Part shown: positions 45,803-54,602 of the stretch, one piece after another
Position numbering within the stretch: the stretch's first letter is position 1
Layout of the letters: every line of letters starts with the position of its first letter
Assembly (NCBI RefSeq): GCF_030123505.1
Contig: NZ_CP126115.1
Span: forward strand, 2,184,001-2,248,000
DNA: 64,000 bases
Direction: 5' to 3'
From: Neobacillus sp. YX16
GTDB taxonomy: Bacteria > Bacillota > Bacilli > Bacillales > Cytobacillaceae
Translations under genes and position numbers: made by a program
The notes under the pieces: generated by a model
Told to the model about the DNA's origin: nothing
The model's database searches: none
Seen by the model: the letters and a program-made list of their open reading frames with translations, nothing else

Positions 45803-47635
45803 TTAGCTATTGTATTTCTGTAAGGTGTCTTTATCTTTTATATATTGATAGATGTTTATTGCTAAATGAATATTAAATAATGGTTGACTATCATTCAAGT
45901 CCGTTAATAGAATTTCCTCAATTCGTTTTAAACGATAGCTTAAGGTGTTTGTATGAATATGTAAAGAATCAGCCGTTTTCTTGATGTTTTGATTTTGGTC
46001 TAAATATACAATCAGTGTACTTAACAATTCGCCTTTTCTAGATTGTTCATACTGAATAAGAGGACCTAGTACTTCTTGGATAAAATCAAGCAATTCTTCC
46101 TGTGAATTTTGTAAAATAAACCTTTGAACGCCAAGGTCTGTATAACTAAGAATTCGATGATCAAATTGATAGTTTTTGAGAAACTTTATGCACTTTGTCG
46201 CTTCTACAAATGACTCATGGACAAGAGTAAGCCCTTGCTTCATTCTTCCAATACCAATCGATACGTCTATCTCACTATATTTATTTTTAATCTGCAGCTG
46301 TAACTTTCTTGCAAGTTCTTTTATTTCAGCAACAATATTGAACGAAGAAACTCTTGAATGCAAGGATAGAAGAGCAACAATTTGATTCTCATCCCTTACT
46401 GCTGTTACTTGAGAGTTCCCCCCAAGTAATGGCATATTGACCATATGGAGTAAATTCCTGATAACATAATCACCAAAAACCTTTTGCTCGTCTAACTTAT
46501 CTTCAAAATTAATAATAAGGGCAACATACTTCCAGTTAGGGTCAAAGTTTAAATTTTTTGCTTTCTGAATGAGTACTTCATCGATTTGTCCTGTAAACAG
46601 CTTCGTCACGAATTCCCCTCTTAATCGCTGCTGTGTTTCAAAAACGGCTTGCTCTTTTACCAGTTCAAGCGAAATGACAGTACATGCATGTTCAAGAGCT
46701 GCGATATCCACTTCATTCATTTTTTGCTTAGAAAGGATAATGAGCCCGCCTAGAGACTTAAGTTTGGACCCAAGCGATAATACAACCAAGTGATAGGTAT
46801 CATCATTTATCGTTATTTCGGAAATGGTATGTGAGTTTTCTAGTGTTAGAATAATTTGTTTTGCATACGCTTTCATATACTCGGTCATTTCAACCGAAAA
46901 TGTTGAATGGCAGGCGGAAGCCTTAAGTTCTCCAATCTCATCAAAGAGTAGCAGATGCTGTCCAATTGTATTATGTATTAAGTCCATTATCGATTGAATT
47001 CCTTCTCCATTTACAACAAGATTGGAAAGGTTTCTATGTATTTCAATTGAATGGGAAAGCTTTCGAACCATTAATTCCTTTTCATTGTAAAGACTGGATT
47101 TTTCCAAAGCAACAGCGGCCTGATGACCAATCGCTTCTAGAAGATTAATATCCTCTTGCTTAAACTGCAAAGATTGTTCAAAAGAATCAAGTGTAATTAC
47201 GCCGATACACTTTCCTTTTTGTAAAATAGGTGAAGAAATGACAGAAGTAAAATGAAAGTTACTCGGAATAGCTCGGTCTAATAAATCTCTGTTATCCGGA
47301 GTTAATGTAGACAGTGCCTGTTTAACTTCTACCTCATCCCAAAAAATGAGACACTTTTTTGCTGCAAAAGCCATCCCCGTCATGGATTCACCACTAACTA
47401 GTTTAATTTGCCTGAAAATCTGTGGATAAAATAATCCTTGAGCTGATTTTGCGATGAGTCGATTCTGGTTTTTGTCAAAAATCCATATAGAGCCTCCCCC
47501 AGCAGCTTCAACGACAGAGATTGTTTCATTCATGATTGATTCAAAAATGGTATCAATATCTAATTTGGAATTGATAACGTTGGACACATGGATTAAGGAC
47601 TTTAGCTGCCTATGAGTTAATGTATCTTGCATCAT
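45803..47635 (-). CDS. GAF-domain PucR/CdaR-type transcriptional regulator
   Basis: This 610-residue regulator has an N-terminal GAF domain (about residues 15-180, LIHVSNVINSKLDIDTIFES to GHQAAVALEKSSLY), a middle region of the PucR/GGDEF-like type, and a C-terminal PucR-type helix-turn-helix (TLIVYLDQNQNIKKTADSLH, then IHTNTLSYRLKRIEEIL). ATG 47635 has GGGAAAGG six bases upstream. It is divergent from the leucine degradation operon across about 285 bp, and proteins of this class commonly control neighbouring catabolic genes, so regulation of that operon by a small-molecule ligand of the GAF domain is a reasonable inference. It could instead act on the M14 gene downstream. Confidence 0.85.
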   Translation of the reverse strand: MMQDTLTHRQLKSLIHVSNVINSKLDIDTIFESIMNETISVVEAAGGGSIWIFDKNQNRLIAKSAQGLFYPQIFRQIKLVSGESMTGMAFAAKKCLIFWDEVEVKQALSTLTPDNRDLLDRAIPSNFHFTSVISSPILQKGKCIGVITLDSFEQSLQFKQEDINLLEAIGHQAAVALEKSSLYNEKELMVRKLSHSIEIHRNLSNLVVNGEGIQSIMDLIHNTIGQHLLLFDEIGELKASACHSTFSVEMTEYMKAYAKQIILTLENSHTISEITINDDTYHLVVLSLGSKLKSLGGLIILSKQKMNEVDIAALEHACTVISLELVKEQAVFETQQRLRGEFVTKLFTGQIDEVLIQKAKNLNFDPNWKYVALIINFEDKLDEQKVFGDYVIRNLLHMVNMPLLGGNSQVTAVRDENQIVALLSLHSRVSSFNIVAEIKELARKLQLQIKNKYSEIDVSIGIGRMKQGLTLVHESFVEATKCIKFLKNYQFDHRILSYTDLGVQRFILQNSQEELLDFIQEVLGPLIQYEQSRKGELLSTLIVYLDQNQNIKKTADSLHIHTNTLSYRLKRIEEILLTDLNDSQPLFNIHLAINIYQYIKDKDTLQKYNS

Positions 47636-47920
47636 TATCATCCTTTCCCTACGCAATTGGATTTTATTTTTACGTTTGATTCATTTTTAGTTTTTTGTGT
47701 AAAAGTCACAAATTTTTCATTCTAATCTTCATGGAAATGAACATAGCATTATTCTCCTAATAGTTATATTCTGATTATATGTAAAATTCGAAAGTATTGA
47801 TAGGGGGTCTGCAAAAGAGTTTTTAGGAGAGATTGAGATTTGCTGCAAAAAAATGGTCATTAAGATTAGAATTTTTTTTTACTAAAACAATCAGAATATT
47901 TGGAAAGGGGTTGTAGATAA

Positions 47921-49060
47921 ATGAATTTTGATTTAACGAAAGAACAAGAGATGATACGCAGTGTAATTCGAGATTTTGCTGATGCAGAAGTTGCTCCTGG
48001 AGCAGATGAACGTGATCGAACGGGGGATTTCCCTAAGGAAGCTTTTTCAAAGTTAGCAGATTTAGGAATCATGGGTCTTCCTTTCCCTGAACAATATGGG
48101 GGTGGAGAAGCAGACACAATCAGCTTTGCAATTGTTGTTGAAGAACTTAGTCGTGTATGTGCATCAACAGGCATTACCTATTCAGCACATATTTCATTAG
48201 GAGGGGCCCCTCTTAATTTATTTGGCACCCACGAGCAAAAAGAAAAATACTTAACACCAATTTGTACGGGAGAGTCCTTCGGAGCATTTGGATTGACTGA
48301 ACCGAATGCGGGGTCCGATGCAGGAGGAACGCAAACAACAGCTGTTCTTGATGGAGATGAATGGATCATTAACGGCTCCAAATGTTTTATTACAAATGCA
48401 AGCTATGCCAATCACCTTGCAGTGACAGCGGTAACAGATCGCTCAAAAGGAATCAACGGTATTAGCGCATTTATTGTCCCTACTAACGCTCCAGGATTCA
48501 CTGTAATCGACAACTACGAAAAAATGGGTCTTCATGCCTCAAATACAACAGAACTTATCCTAGAAAACGTAAGAATTCCTCAAGAAAATCTGTTAGGAAC
48601 AATTGGAAACGGTTACAAGCAATTTTTAGCTACTCTCGATGGCGGAAGGATTGGAATCGGTGCCATGGCTGTAGGAATTGCACAAGGAGCTTACGACAAA
48701 GCACTTCAATATGCAAAAGAAAGAAAGCAGTTTGGAAAAAGTTTATCCAACTTCCAGGCAATCCAATTTAAATTAGCCGACATGGCAATGAATATAGAAT
48801 TAGCCCGGAATATGGTTTTCAAAGCAGCTTGGTTAAAGGATCAAGGACGATCTTTTAAAAAGGAAGCAGCATTCGCAAAATTATTTGCTTCAGAAATATG
48901 CATGCGTGCCTGTGATCAGGCCGTTCAAATTCATGGCGGATATGGATATATGAAGGAATATCAGGTTGAGCGATTCTTCCGTGATGCAAAACTTTTGGAA
49001 ATTGGCGAAGGAACATCTGAAGTTCAACGAATGGTCATTGCTAAACAAATTGGATGTTAA
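47921..49060 (+). CDS. yngJ: Acyl-CoA dehydrogenase of the leucine degradation operon
   Basis: This 379-residue acyl-CoA dehydrogenase is probably the isovaleryl-CoA dehydrogenase step of leucine degradation by analogy to YngJ. It contains FGLTEPNAGSDAGGTQT (near residue 123) and [20 protein letters not shown] (near 265). It carries a Glu in EIGEGTSEVQRMVI near the C-terminus, the base position of short-chain enzymes, whereas mammalian isovaleryl-CoA dehydrogenase uses another position. It is first in a seven-gene operon with the same order as B. subtilis yngJIHGFE, which is under mother-cell sigma-E control there. GGAAAGGGG precedes the ATG. Confidence 0.9.
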   Translation: MNFDLTKEQEMIRSVIRDFADAEVAPGADERDRTGDFPKEAFSKLADLGIMGLPFPEQYGGGEADTISFAIVVEELSRVCASTGITYSAHISLGGAPLNLFGTHEQKEKYLTPICTGESFGAFGLTEPNAGSDAGGTQTTAVLDGDEWIINGSKCFITNASYANHLAVTAVTDRSKGINGISAFIVPTNAPGFTVIDNYEKMGLHASNTTELILENVRIPQENLLGTIGNGYKQFLATLDGGRIGIGAMAVGIAQGAYDKALQYAKERKQFGKSLSNFQAIQFKLADMAMNIELARNMVFKAAWLKDQGRSFKKEAAFAKLFASEICMRACDQAVQIHGGYGYMKEYQVERFFRDAKLLEIGEGTSEVQRMVIAKQIGC

Positions 49061-49104
49061 TGAATTTTATAGGTATTAACTAAAAATTGTAAAGGGGTCA
49101 TGAC

Positions 49105-51072
49105 ATGGATATCAGTGGAATTTTACAAGTGGTTTCAAATAGCAAACTCATTTATCCTGCAGAAGAAAAAGTGCGTTCAACCTCCATTGGGAGCAACGAA
49201 GCTTTCCAAGAACTTCTTAAATTATCCCAAGATGATCCTGCGGCCTTTTGGGATCGTGCAGCACGTGAACTTGATTGGTATGAACCATGGAATGAAACCA
49301 TTAGTGGGCAGCTTCCAGATTTTCGCTTTTTTTCAGGCGGCATTAGTAACCCAAGTGTAAATTTACTTGATCGGCATATAGCAAATGGGGCTGGAAACCG
49401 GACCGCTCTCATTTGGGAAGGTGAAAACGGGGACACCAAATTTTACACATATAATATGCTTCTTGCTGAAGTGAATCGATTTGCGAATGTTCTTAAATCA
49501 TTTGGTGTGAAAAAAGGTGATTGTGTCGCTATTTTTCTTCCGAATCTAGCCGAAGCCATTATTTCTGTTTTAGCTTGTTTTCGAATTGGTGCCATTTACA
49601 ATACGATTTTCTCAGGTTATTCCGAAAAATCATTGACAGACCGACTTATTAATTTTGAGCCTAAAGTATTGATCACTGCGGATGCAACTGAACGCAGGGG
49701 TAAACTCATTTCTTTAAAAGAAAAAGTTGATAATGTTGTACCATCTATTCCATCTATTGAAGCAGTTATTGTTGTAGATCGATTGGGATCAGAGGTTCAA
49801 ATGAAAGAAGGACGGGATTACTGGTGGCATGAGCAGACAAATGCACAAAGCATCGTATGTGAACCTGAGAGAATAGAAGCTAATGAGAGTGGTATTGTGT
49901 TTTATACTAGCGGTACGACAGGTAAACCAAAAGGTGTCGTGCATTCCGGTATGGCTTTTGTCATTCAGAATTACATATATGCGAAGTATCATATGGATCA
50001 CCGTAATGACGATGTCTTCTGGTGTACGGCGGATATTGGCTGGTTAACCATGCATATTTGGGGGATTACAGGTGCCTTAGCGAACGGTGTAACAACTGTT
50101 GTCTTTGAAGGGGCAGTTGATTATCCAACAAAAGACCGTTTTTATCAAATCATTGAAAAATACAGGGTAAACAAACTATTTACTGCCCCAACAGCATTAA
50201 GAATGTTAAAAAGTATGGGAGAAAAGGCGTTAGAGAAATTTGATTTATCTTGTCTCGATGTCATTTCCCTTGTGGGTGAACCTTTCGATCCGGAAACCTG
50301 GCAATGGACCTATGATGTTTTAGGAAAGAAAAAGGTATATATCAATAATACTTGGGGTCAAACCGAAACAGCGGGATCGCCAATAGCTGGAGCAGCTTGG
50401 CTGACACCCATGAAACCGGGTGCCGCGGGTACTGCCTTTTTAGGTGCTGTTATGGATGTAGTTGATGAAGAAGGCAATCCTGTTAAACCTGGCAGGTTAG
50501 GAAATCTGGTTATCCGAAAACCATTTCCGATGCTATGCCGAACTCTTTGGAAAGAACCTGAGCGATATTACGCATCCTATTTTAGCCAAGTAGATGGCTG
50601 CTATTATGCCAGCGATCTGGCATTAATAGATGATAATGGATATTTATGGGTAGTTGGCCGTTCAGATGATGCCTTTAATGTAGCAGGACATCGTTTAAGT
50701 ACCATGGAGATGGAAAGCGCTGTACTAGAAATTCAGGGTGTTGCTGAAACAGCAATCATTGGAATCCCTGACGAAATTAAAGGAGAAGTTCCACTCGTAT
50801 TTGTCCGTCTCGCTGATACCTATCAAGAAACAGAAGAATTAAGACAACAGATAAATGATCAGATTATTCAACAAATTGGTAAGATTGCAGCTCCAAAATC
50901 TATTATTTTTACTGATATGCTGCCGAAAACAGTCAGTGGAAAAATCATGCGACGTCTATTAAAGGAAATTGTTGTAACCGGAAAGGTTCAAGGTGACATT
51001 ACAGGATTAGAAGATCCAGCTACCGTAGCACAAATACAAAAACTACTTGCTGAAAAAGCATCAGTTAAATAG
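49105..51072 (+). CDS. Acetyl-CoA-synthetase-type acyl-CoA ligase
   Basis: This 655-residue AMP-forming ligase has an acetyl-CoA synthetase-like N-terminal domain (AFWDRAARELDWYEPWNETI). The nucleotide motif is YTSGTTGKPKGVVHS (near residue 270). W-x-TADIGWLTMHIWG, NTWGQTETAG, and PKTVSGKIMRRLLKEI with the catalytic lysine follow. It occupies the place of YngI in the operon but is longer and belongs to the ACS/acetoacetyl- or propionyl-CoA synthetase branch. It may re-activate acetoacetate or another short acid from leucine breakdown. It starts 44 bp after the dehydrogenase gene with AAAGGGG upstream. Confidence 0.88.
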   Translation: MDISGILQVVSNSKLIYPAEEKVRSTSIGSNEAFQELLKLSQDDPAAFWDRAARELDWYEPWNETISGQLPDFRFFSGGISNPSVNLLDRHIANGAGNRTALIWEGENGDTKFYTYNMLLAEVNRFANVLKSFGVKKGDCVAIFLPNLAEAIISVLACFRIGAIYNTIFSGYSEKSLTDRLINFEPKVLITADATERRGKLISLKEKVDNVVPSIPSIEAVIVVDRLGSEVQMKEGRDYWWHEQTNAQSIVCEPERIEANESGIVFYTSGTTGKPKGVVHSGMAFVIQNYIYAKYHMDHRNDDVFWCTADIGWLTMHIWGITGALANGVTTVVFEGAVDYPTKDRFYQIIEKYRVNKLFTAPTALRMLKSMGEKALEKFDLSCLDVISLVGEPFDPETWQWTYDVLGKKKVYINNTWGQTETAGSPIAGAAWLTPMKPGAAGTAFLGAVMDVVDEEGNPVKPGRLGNLVIRKPFPMLCRTLWKEPERYYASYFSQVDGCYYASDLALIDDNGYLWVVGRSDDAFNVAGHRLSTMEMESAVLEIQGVAETAIIGIPDEIKGEVPLVFVRLADTYQETEELRQQINDQIIQQIGKIAAPKSIIFTDMLPKTVSGKIMRRLLKEIVVTGKVQGDITGLEDPATVAQIQKLLAEKASVK

Positions 51073-51081
51073 TCGTAATTT

Positions 51082-51172
51082 GAGCCAGTTATTTGTCAGG
51101 AAAATGATTGGCAAATAACTGGTTCCATTTAGATATTACATATCTCCTCAACGGTAAAAGGTTAAGTTTCTA
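51082..51172 (+). other. Two hairpins inside the leucine operon
   Basis: GAGCCAGTTATTTG (51082-51095) pairs with CAAATAACTGGTTCC (51112-51126). A second pair, AAAGGTTA/TAACCTTT, lies about 51156-51193. Neither has a T-run. They may stabilise or process the mRNA between the ligase and carboxylase genes. Confidence 0.45.
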
Positions 51173-51228
51173 ATGAAGCTAATAACCTTTGGACCTATTT
51201 AGATAGAAGATAGAAAGGGTGGAAAGGC

Positions 51229-52584
51229 ATGTTCAAAAAAGTTTTAATTGCTAATCGCGGTGAAATTGCTGTTCGTGTAATCCGTACATGCAAAGACTTA
51301 GGGATCACTACGATTGCAGTTTACTCAGAAGCTGATAGTGATGCTCCACATGTAAAACTGGCAGATGAAGCCTATTTAATTGGAGGTTCTCGGGTAGCAG
51401 AAAGCTATTTAAATATCAATAAAATTCTAGAGGTCGCTCTATTCTCAGAGGCGGAGGCAATCCACCCGGGATATGGCTTGCTTTCTGAAAATGCTGAATT
51501 TGCCCGCCGTTGTGAGGAAGCAGGACTTATATTTATCGGACCTTCTCCAAAGGTTATTTCTAAAATGGGAAATAAGATTGAGTCACGCAAAGTGATGGAG
51601 GAAGCCGGTGTTCCTGTCGTTCCAGGAATTACCTACCCACTGGCAGATGCAGAGGAAGCGGTAGAAGTGGGGGATCGTATCGGTTATCCCGTTATGCTGA
51701 AAGCCTCCGCAGGAGGTGGCGGTATTGGGATGCAGGTGGTCCATAACGGGGATGAAATCCGTAAAGCTTTTGCGGGGAACCAAAAGCGGGCTACTGATTT
51801 CTTTGGCGATGGAGCGATGTATATCGAAAAATTCGTTGAAAATCCAAGACATATTGAGATTCAAATCTTAGCGGACGGTTTGGGTAACACCGTATACCTT
51901 TGGGAACGTGAATGTTCGATCCAGCGCCGTCATCAAAAAGTCGTAGAAGAAGCACCATCATCGTTTATAACTGAGAAGACTCGTACCAAGATGGGGGAGG
52001 CAGCAGTAAAAGCGGCCAAATCAATTGGGTATAAAAATGCAGGAACGATCGAGTTCTTAGTAGATGAAGAGCAAAATTTCTACTTTCTTGAGATGAATAC
52101 TCGTTTGCAAGTGGAGCATCCGGTTACGGAAGAAATTACCGGTTTAGACTTAGTTGAACAACAATTGCAAATTGCTGCAGGGGAAGCTCTTAATTTTACT
52201 CAAGAAGAGGTAAAACGTGAGGGGCATGCCATTGAGGTTAGAATTTATGCGGAGGATCCTAAAACATTTTTCCCTTCACCTGGGAAAATAACAAATTTAG
52301 AGTTGCCGAAAGGACCTGGAGTACGACATGAATTAGCTATTCACGGTCAATCCGTCGTCACTCCTTTTTATGATCCAATGATTGCTAAGCTAGTTGTTAA
52401 AGGAAGCAATCGTGAAGAGGCAATAAATCGTCTGCAAGATGCATTAGCTGATTATCATATTGAAGGGATTAAAACAAATATCCCAATGCTGAAAGAGGTT
52501 ATTGCCCATTCGGCTTTCCATTTAGGCGATACAACAACAGACTTTGTTAGCAAGTATATTAAAACCCAAAAAACAAAATCGTAA
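51229..52584 (+). CDS. yngH: Biotin carboxylase subunit of methylcrotonyl-CoA carboxylase
   Basis: This 451-residue biotin carboxylase has the N domain [20 protein letters not shown]. The ATP-grasp glycine loop reads AGGGGIGMQVV, with Ile where most relatives have Arg or Lys. [19 protein letters not shown] and [18 protein letters not shown] are standard. It corresponds to YngH and provides carboxybiotin for carboxylation of 3-methylcrotonyl-CoA. The biotin domain is a separate 70-residue protein encoded 17 bp downstream. AAAGGGTGGAAAGG precedes the ATG. Confidence 0.9.
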   Translation: MFKKVLIANRGEIAVRVIRTCKDLGITTIAVYSEADSDAPHVKLADEAYLIGGSRVAESYLNINKILEVALFSEAEAIHPGYGLLSENAEFARRCEEAGLIFIGPSPKVISKMGNKIESRKVMEEAGVPVVPGITYPLADAEEAVEVGDRIGYPVMLKASAGGGGIGMQVVHNGDEIRKAFAGNQKRATDFFGDGAMYIEKFVENPRHIEIQILADGLGNTVYLWERECSIQRRHQKVVEEAPSSFITEKTRTKMGEAAVKAAKSIGYKNAGTIEFLVDEEQNFYFLEMNTRLQVEHPVTEEITGLDLVEQQLQIAAGEALNFTQEEVKREGHAIEVRIYAEDPKTFFPSPGKITNLELPKGPGVRHELAIHGQSVVTPFYDPMIAKLVVKGSNREEAINRLQDALADYHIEGIKTNIPMLKEVIAHSAFHLGDTTTDFVSKYIKTQKTKS

Positions 52585-52601
52585 AAATAGGAGGAATAAT
52601 C

Positions 52602-52814
52602 ATGAGTGAAATCATTGCAAGTATGGCAGGAAGTGTATGGAAGGTATTAGTTAAAGCTGGAGATCAGGTAGAAGAGGGTCAAGATGTTGTGATTTTAGAA
52701 TCGATGAAAATGGAAATTCCGATTGAAGCTGAATTCGCTGGAACGGTGAGAGAAGTAAAAGTGAATGAAGGCGATTTTGTAAATGAAGGCGACGTCATTG
52801 TAGAAGTTGAATAG
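52602..52814 (+). CDS. yngHB: Biotin/lipoyl attachment protein (small biotin carrier)
   Basis: This 70-residue protein is simply a biotin domain. The target lysine is in LESMKMEIPIEAEFAG at about residue 33, flanked by the two half-barrel repeats (GSVWKVLVKAGDQVEEGQDV and GTVREVKVNEGDFVNEGDVI). Stand-alone carriers of this size are typical of the yng operon of Bacillus. It serves the biotin carboxylase before it and the carboxyltransferase four genes along. The GGAGGAA site is strong. Confidence 0.93.
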   Translation: MSEIIASMAGSVWKVLVKAGDQVEEGQDVVILESMKMEIPIEAEFAGTVREVKVNEGDFVNEGDVIVEVE

Positions 52815-52847
52815 AGCCTGGAAGTAAGGTGGAAAGGGGATGGAGCA

Positions 52848-53774
52848 ATGAAGTGGCCTGCAGGTGTAACAATTAAAGAGGTTGGTCCTCGTGATGGATT
52901 ACAAAACGAAAAAACTTTTATTTCAACTGAGGATAAAATCACTTGGATTAATCAATTGTCAGAAAGTGGACTAAAACATATTGAAATTACCTCTTTTGTT
53001 AATCCAAAATGGATTCCGGCACTTTCAGACGCAGTTGCCGTTGCAACGGGCATTAACAAAGTGCCTGGTGTCACCTATACAGCACTTGTTCCAAACCTTC
53101 AAGGTTTGGAACGGGCGTTACAAGCGAACATTGATGAAGTAGCATTGTTTATGTCAGCAAGTGAAACTCATAATCTAAAAAATATCAATAAAAGTATTGA
53201 ACAGACTTTCCCTGTGCTAAGAGATTTGGCCAGAGAATCTATTTCAGCAGGTAAATTCAGCAGAGGTTACGTTTCAACTGTTTTTGGCTGTCCATATGAG
53301 GGTCATGTTGATATAGAAGCGGTCATAAGAGTTTCCGAAGCATTATTTGAAATGGGGATTGCGGAGCTGTCTCTCGGGGATACAATTGGTGTCGCAAATC
53401 CAAAGCAAGTTCAAGAAGTTTTGGAAGTCTTATTAAAAAGATTTCCAGCAGATAAGTTAGCTATGCATTTTCATGATACAAGGGGAACTGCATTGGCTAA
53501 CATCTTAGTTTCATTAGAAATGGGGATTACCACTTTTGATTCTTCCCTTGGCGGATTGGGAGGATGTCCGTATGCACCTGGAGCAGCAGGAAATGTAGCG
53601 ACAGATGATTTACTCTATATGCTTCATGGGATGGGCATCCACACTGGAGTTGATCAGCAAAAGTTACTTCATGCCTCCCAATTCATTCAGGACAAGATAG
53701 GCAGAACATTACCTAGTAAAAGTTTTCAAGCTGCAAGCGCCGGGCTGAGCGGAAAGCTTGGAAATACCATATGA
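52848..53774 (+). CDS. yngG: Hydroxymethylglutaryl-CoA lyase
   Basis: This enzyme cleaves 3-hydroxy-3-methylglutaryl-CoA into acetoacetate and acetyl-CoA, the last step of leucine degradation. The 308-residue TIM barrel contains the metal-binding start EVGPRDGLQNEK (Asp near residue 17), SLGDTIGVANP (near 177) and the HFHDTRG metal ligands (near 205). The signature GLGGCPYAPGAAGN carries the catalytic Cys near 239. It corresponds to YngG. The acetoacetate formed could be used by the scoAB CoA-transferase and the thiolase encoded elsewhere in the window. Confidence 0.95.
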   Translation: MKWPAGVTIKEVGPRDGLQNEKTFISTEDKITWINQLSESGLKHIEITSFVNPKWIPALSDAVAVATGINKVPGVTYTALVPNLQGLERALQANIDEVALFMSASETHNLKNINKSIEQTFPVLRDLARESISAGKFSRGYVSTVFGCPYEGHVDIEAVIRVSEALFEMGIAELSLGDTIGVANPKQVQEVLEVLLKRFPADKLAMHFHDTRGTALANILVSLEMGITTFDSSLGGLGGCPYAPGAAGNVATDDLLYMLHGMGIHTGVDQQKLLHASQFIQDKIGRTLPSKSFQAASAGLSGKLGNTI

Positions 53775-53792
53775 AAAAGGTGAAATCAAATC

Positions 53793-54575
53793 ATGAGTAA
53801 AACCATATTAGTTAACAAGATGGAAAACGGAATCGTGATGATTACTTTAAATAGGCCAGAAGCTGCCAATGCTTTATCAATAGAGATGTTAGAGGGTCTC
53901 CGTGATGCACTTCTTACATGTAAATATGATCGAACAGTCCGCTGTATCGTCATTACAGGTTCTGGGGAGAAAGCTTTTTGTGCAGGAGCTGATTTAAAAG
54001 AAAGAGCTGGAATGGATAGTGTTCAAGTGAGGAAGACGGTTTCTTTAATCCGCGAAAATATAAACTCTCTAGAATCATTACCCCAACCGGTCATAGCAGC
54101 TGTAAACGGCGTTGCTTTTGGCGGAGGAACTGAACTTGCGCTCGCTTGTGATATCCGAATTGCCTCTGAAACTGCTAAGCTTGGTCTTACGGAAACATCA
54201 TTGGGAATTATTCCTGGTGCTGGTGGAACTCAGCGATTACCAAGATTAGTAGGAAAGGGACGTGCCAAAGAGCTCATTTTCACTGCTAGAAGAATTGATG
54301 CAAAGGAAGCCCTTGAGATTGGATTAGTAGAGTTTACGGTCCCTTTTGCAAGCTTAATAGATAAAGCATTAGAAATTGCACGACAAATTGTTCGGAATGG
54401 TCCAATTGCCGTAACACAAGCAAAGTTCGCAATCGATAAAGGCTATGATGTTGATCTAAACACTGGTCTAGCAATCGAGCAAAATGCTTATGAAGTGACG
54501 ATTCCAACAAAAGATCGGTTAGAAGGATTGCAGGCTTTTAAAGAGAAACGTACTCCGAATTATATTGGAGAATAA
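53793..54575 (+). CDS. yngF: Enoyl-CoA hydratase family, probable methylglutaconyl-CoA hydratase
   Basis: This 260-residue crotonase has the oxyanion loops AFCAGADLKERAGM (near residue 63) and NGVAFGGGTELALACDIR (near 107). The two catalytic acidic residues typical of hydratases are in GGGTELAL and TETSLGIIPGAGGTQRLPRL. By position it corresponds to YngF and should hydrate 3-methylglutaconyl-CoA to HMG-CoA, which the preceding lyase then cleaves. AAGGTGA precedes the start, 18 bp after the lyase gene. Confidence 0.9.
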   Translation: MSKTILVNKMENGIVMITLNRPEAANALSIEMLEGLRDALLTCKYDRTVRCIVITGSGEKAFCAGADLKERAGMDSVQVRKTVSLIRENINSLESLPQPVIAAVNGVAFGGGTELALACDIRIASETAKLGLTETSLGIIPGAGGTQRLPRLVGKGRAKELIFTARRIDAKEALEIGLVEFTVPFASLIDKALEIARQIVRNGPIAVTQAKFAIDKGYDVDLNTGLAIEQNAYEVTIPTKDRLEGLQAFKEKRTPNYIGE

Positions 54576-54602
54576 GAAACTTACATGAATCGAGGAGGAA
54601 AA

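Noticed and set aside
47740..47920. Sigma-E promoter for the leucine operon
   Set aside because: The B. subtilis equivalent is sigma-E dependent, but no clear -35/-10 pair with proper spacing stood out here.
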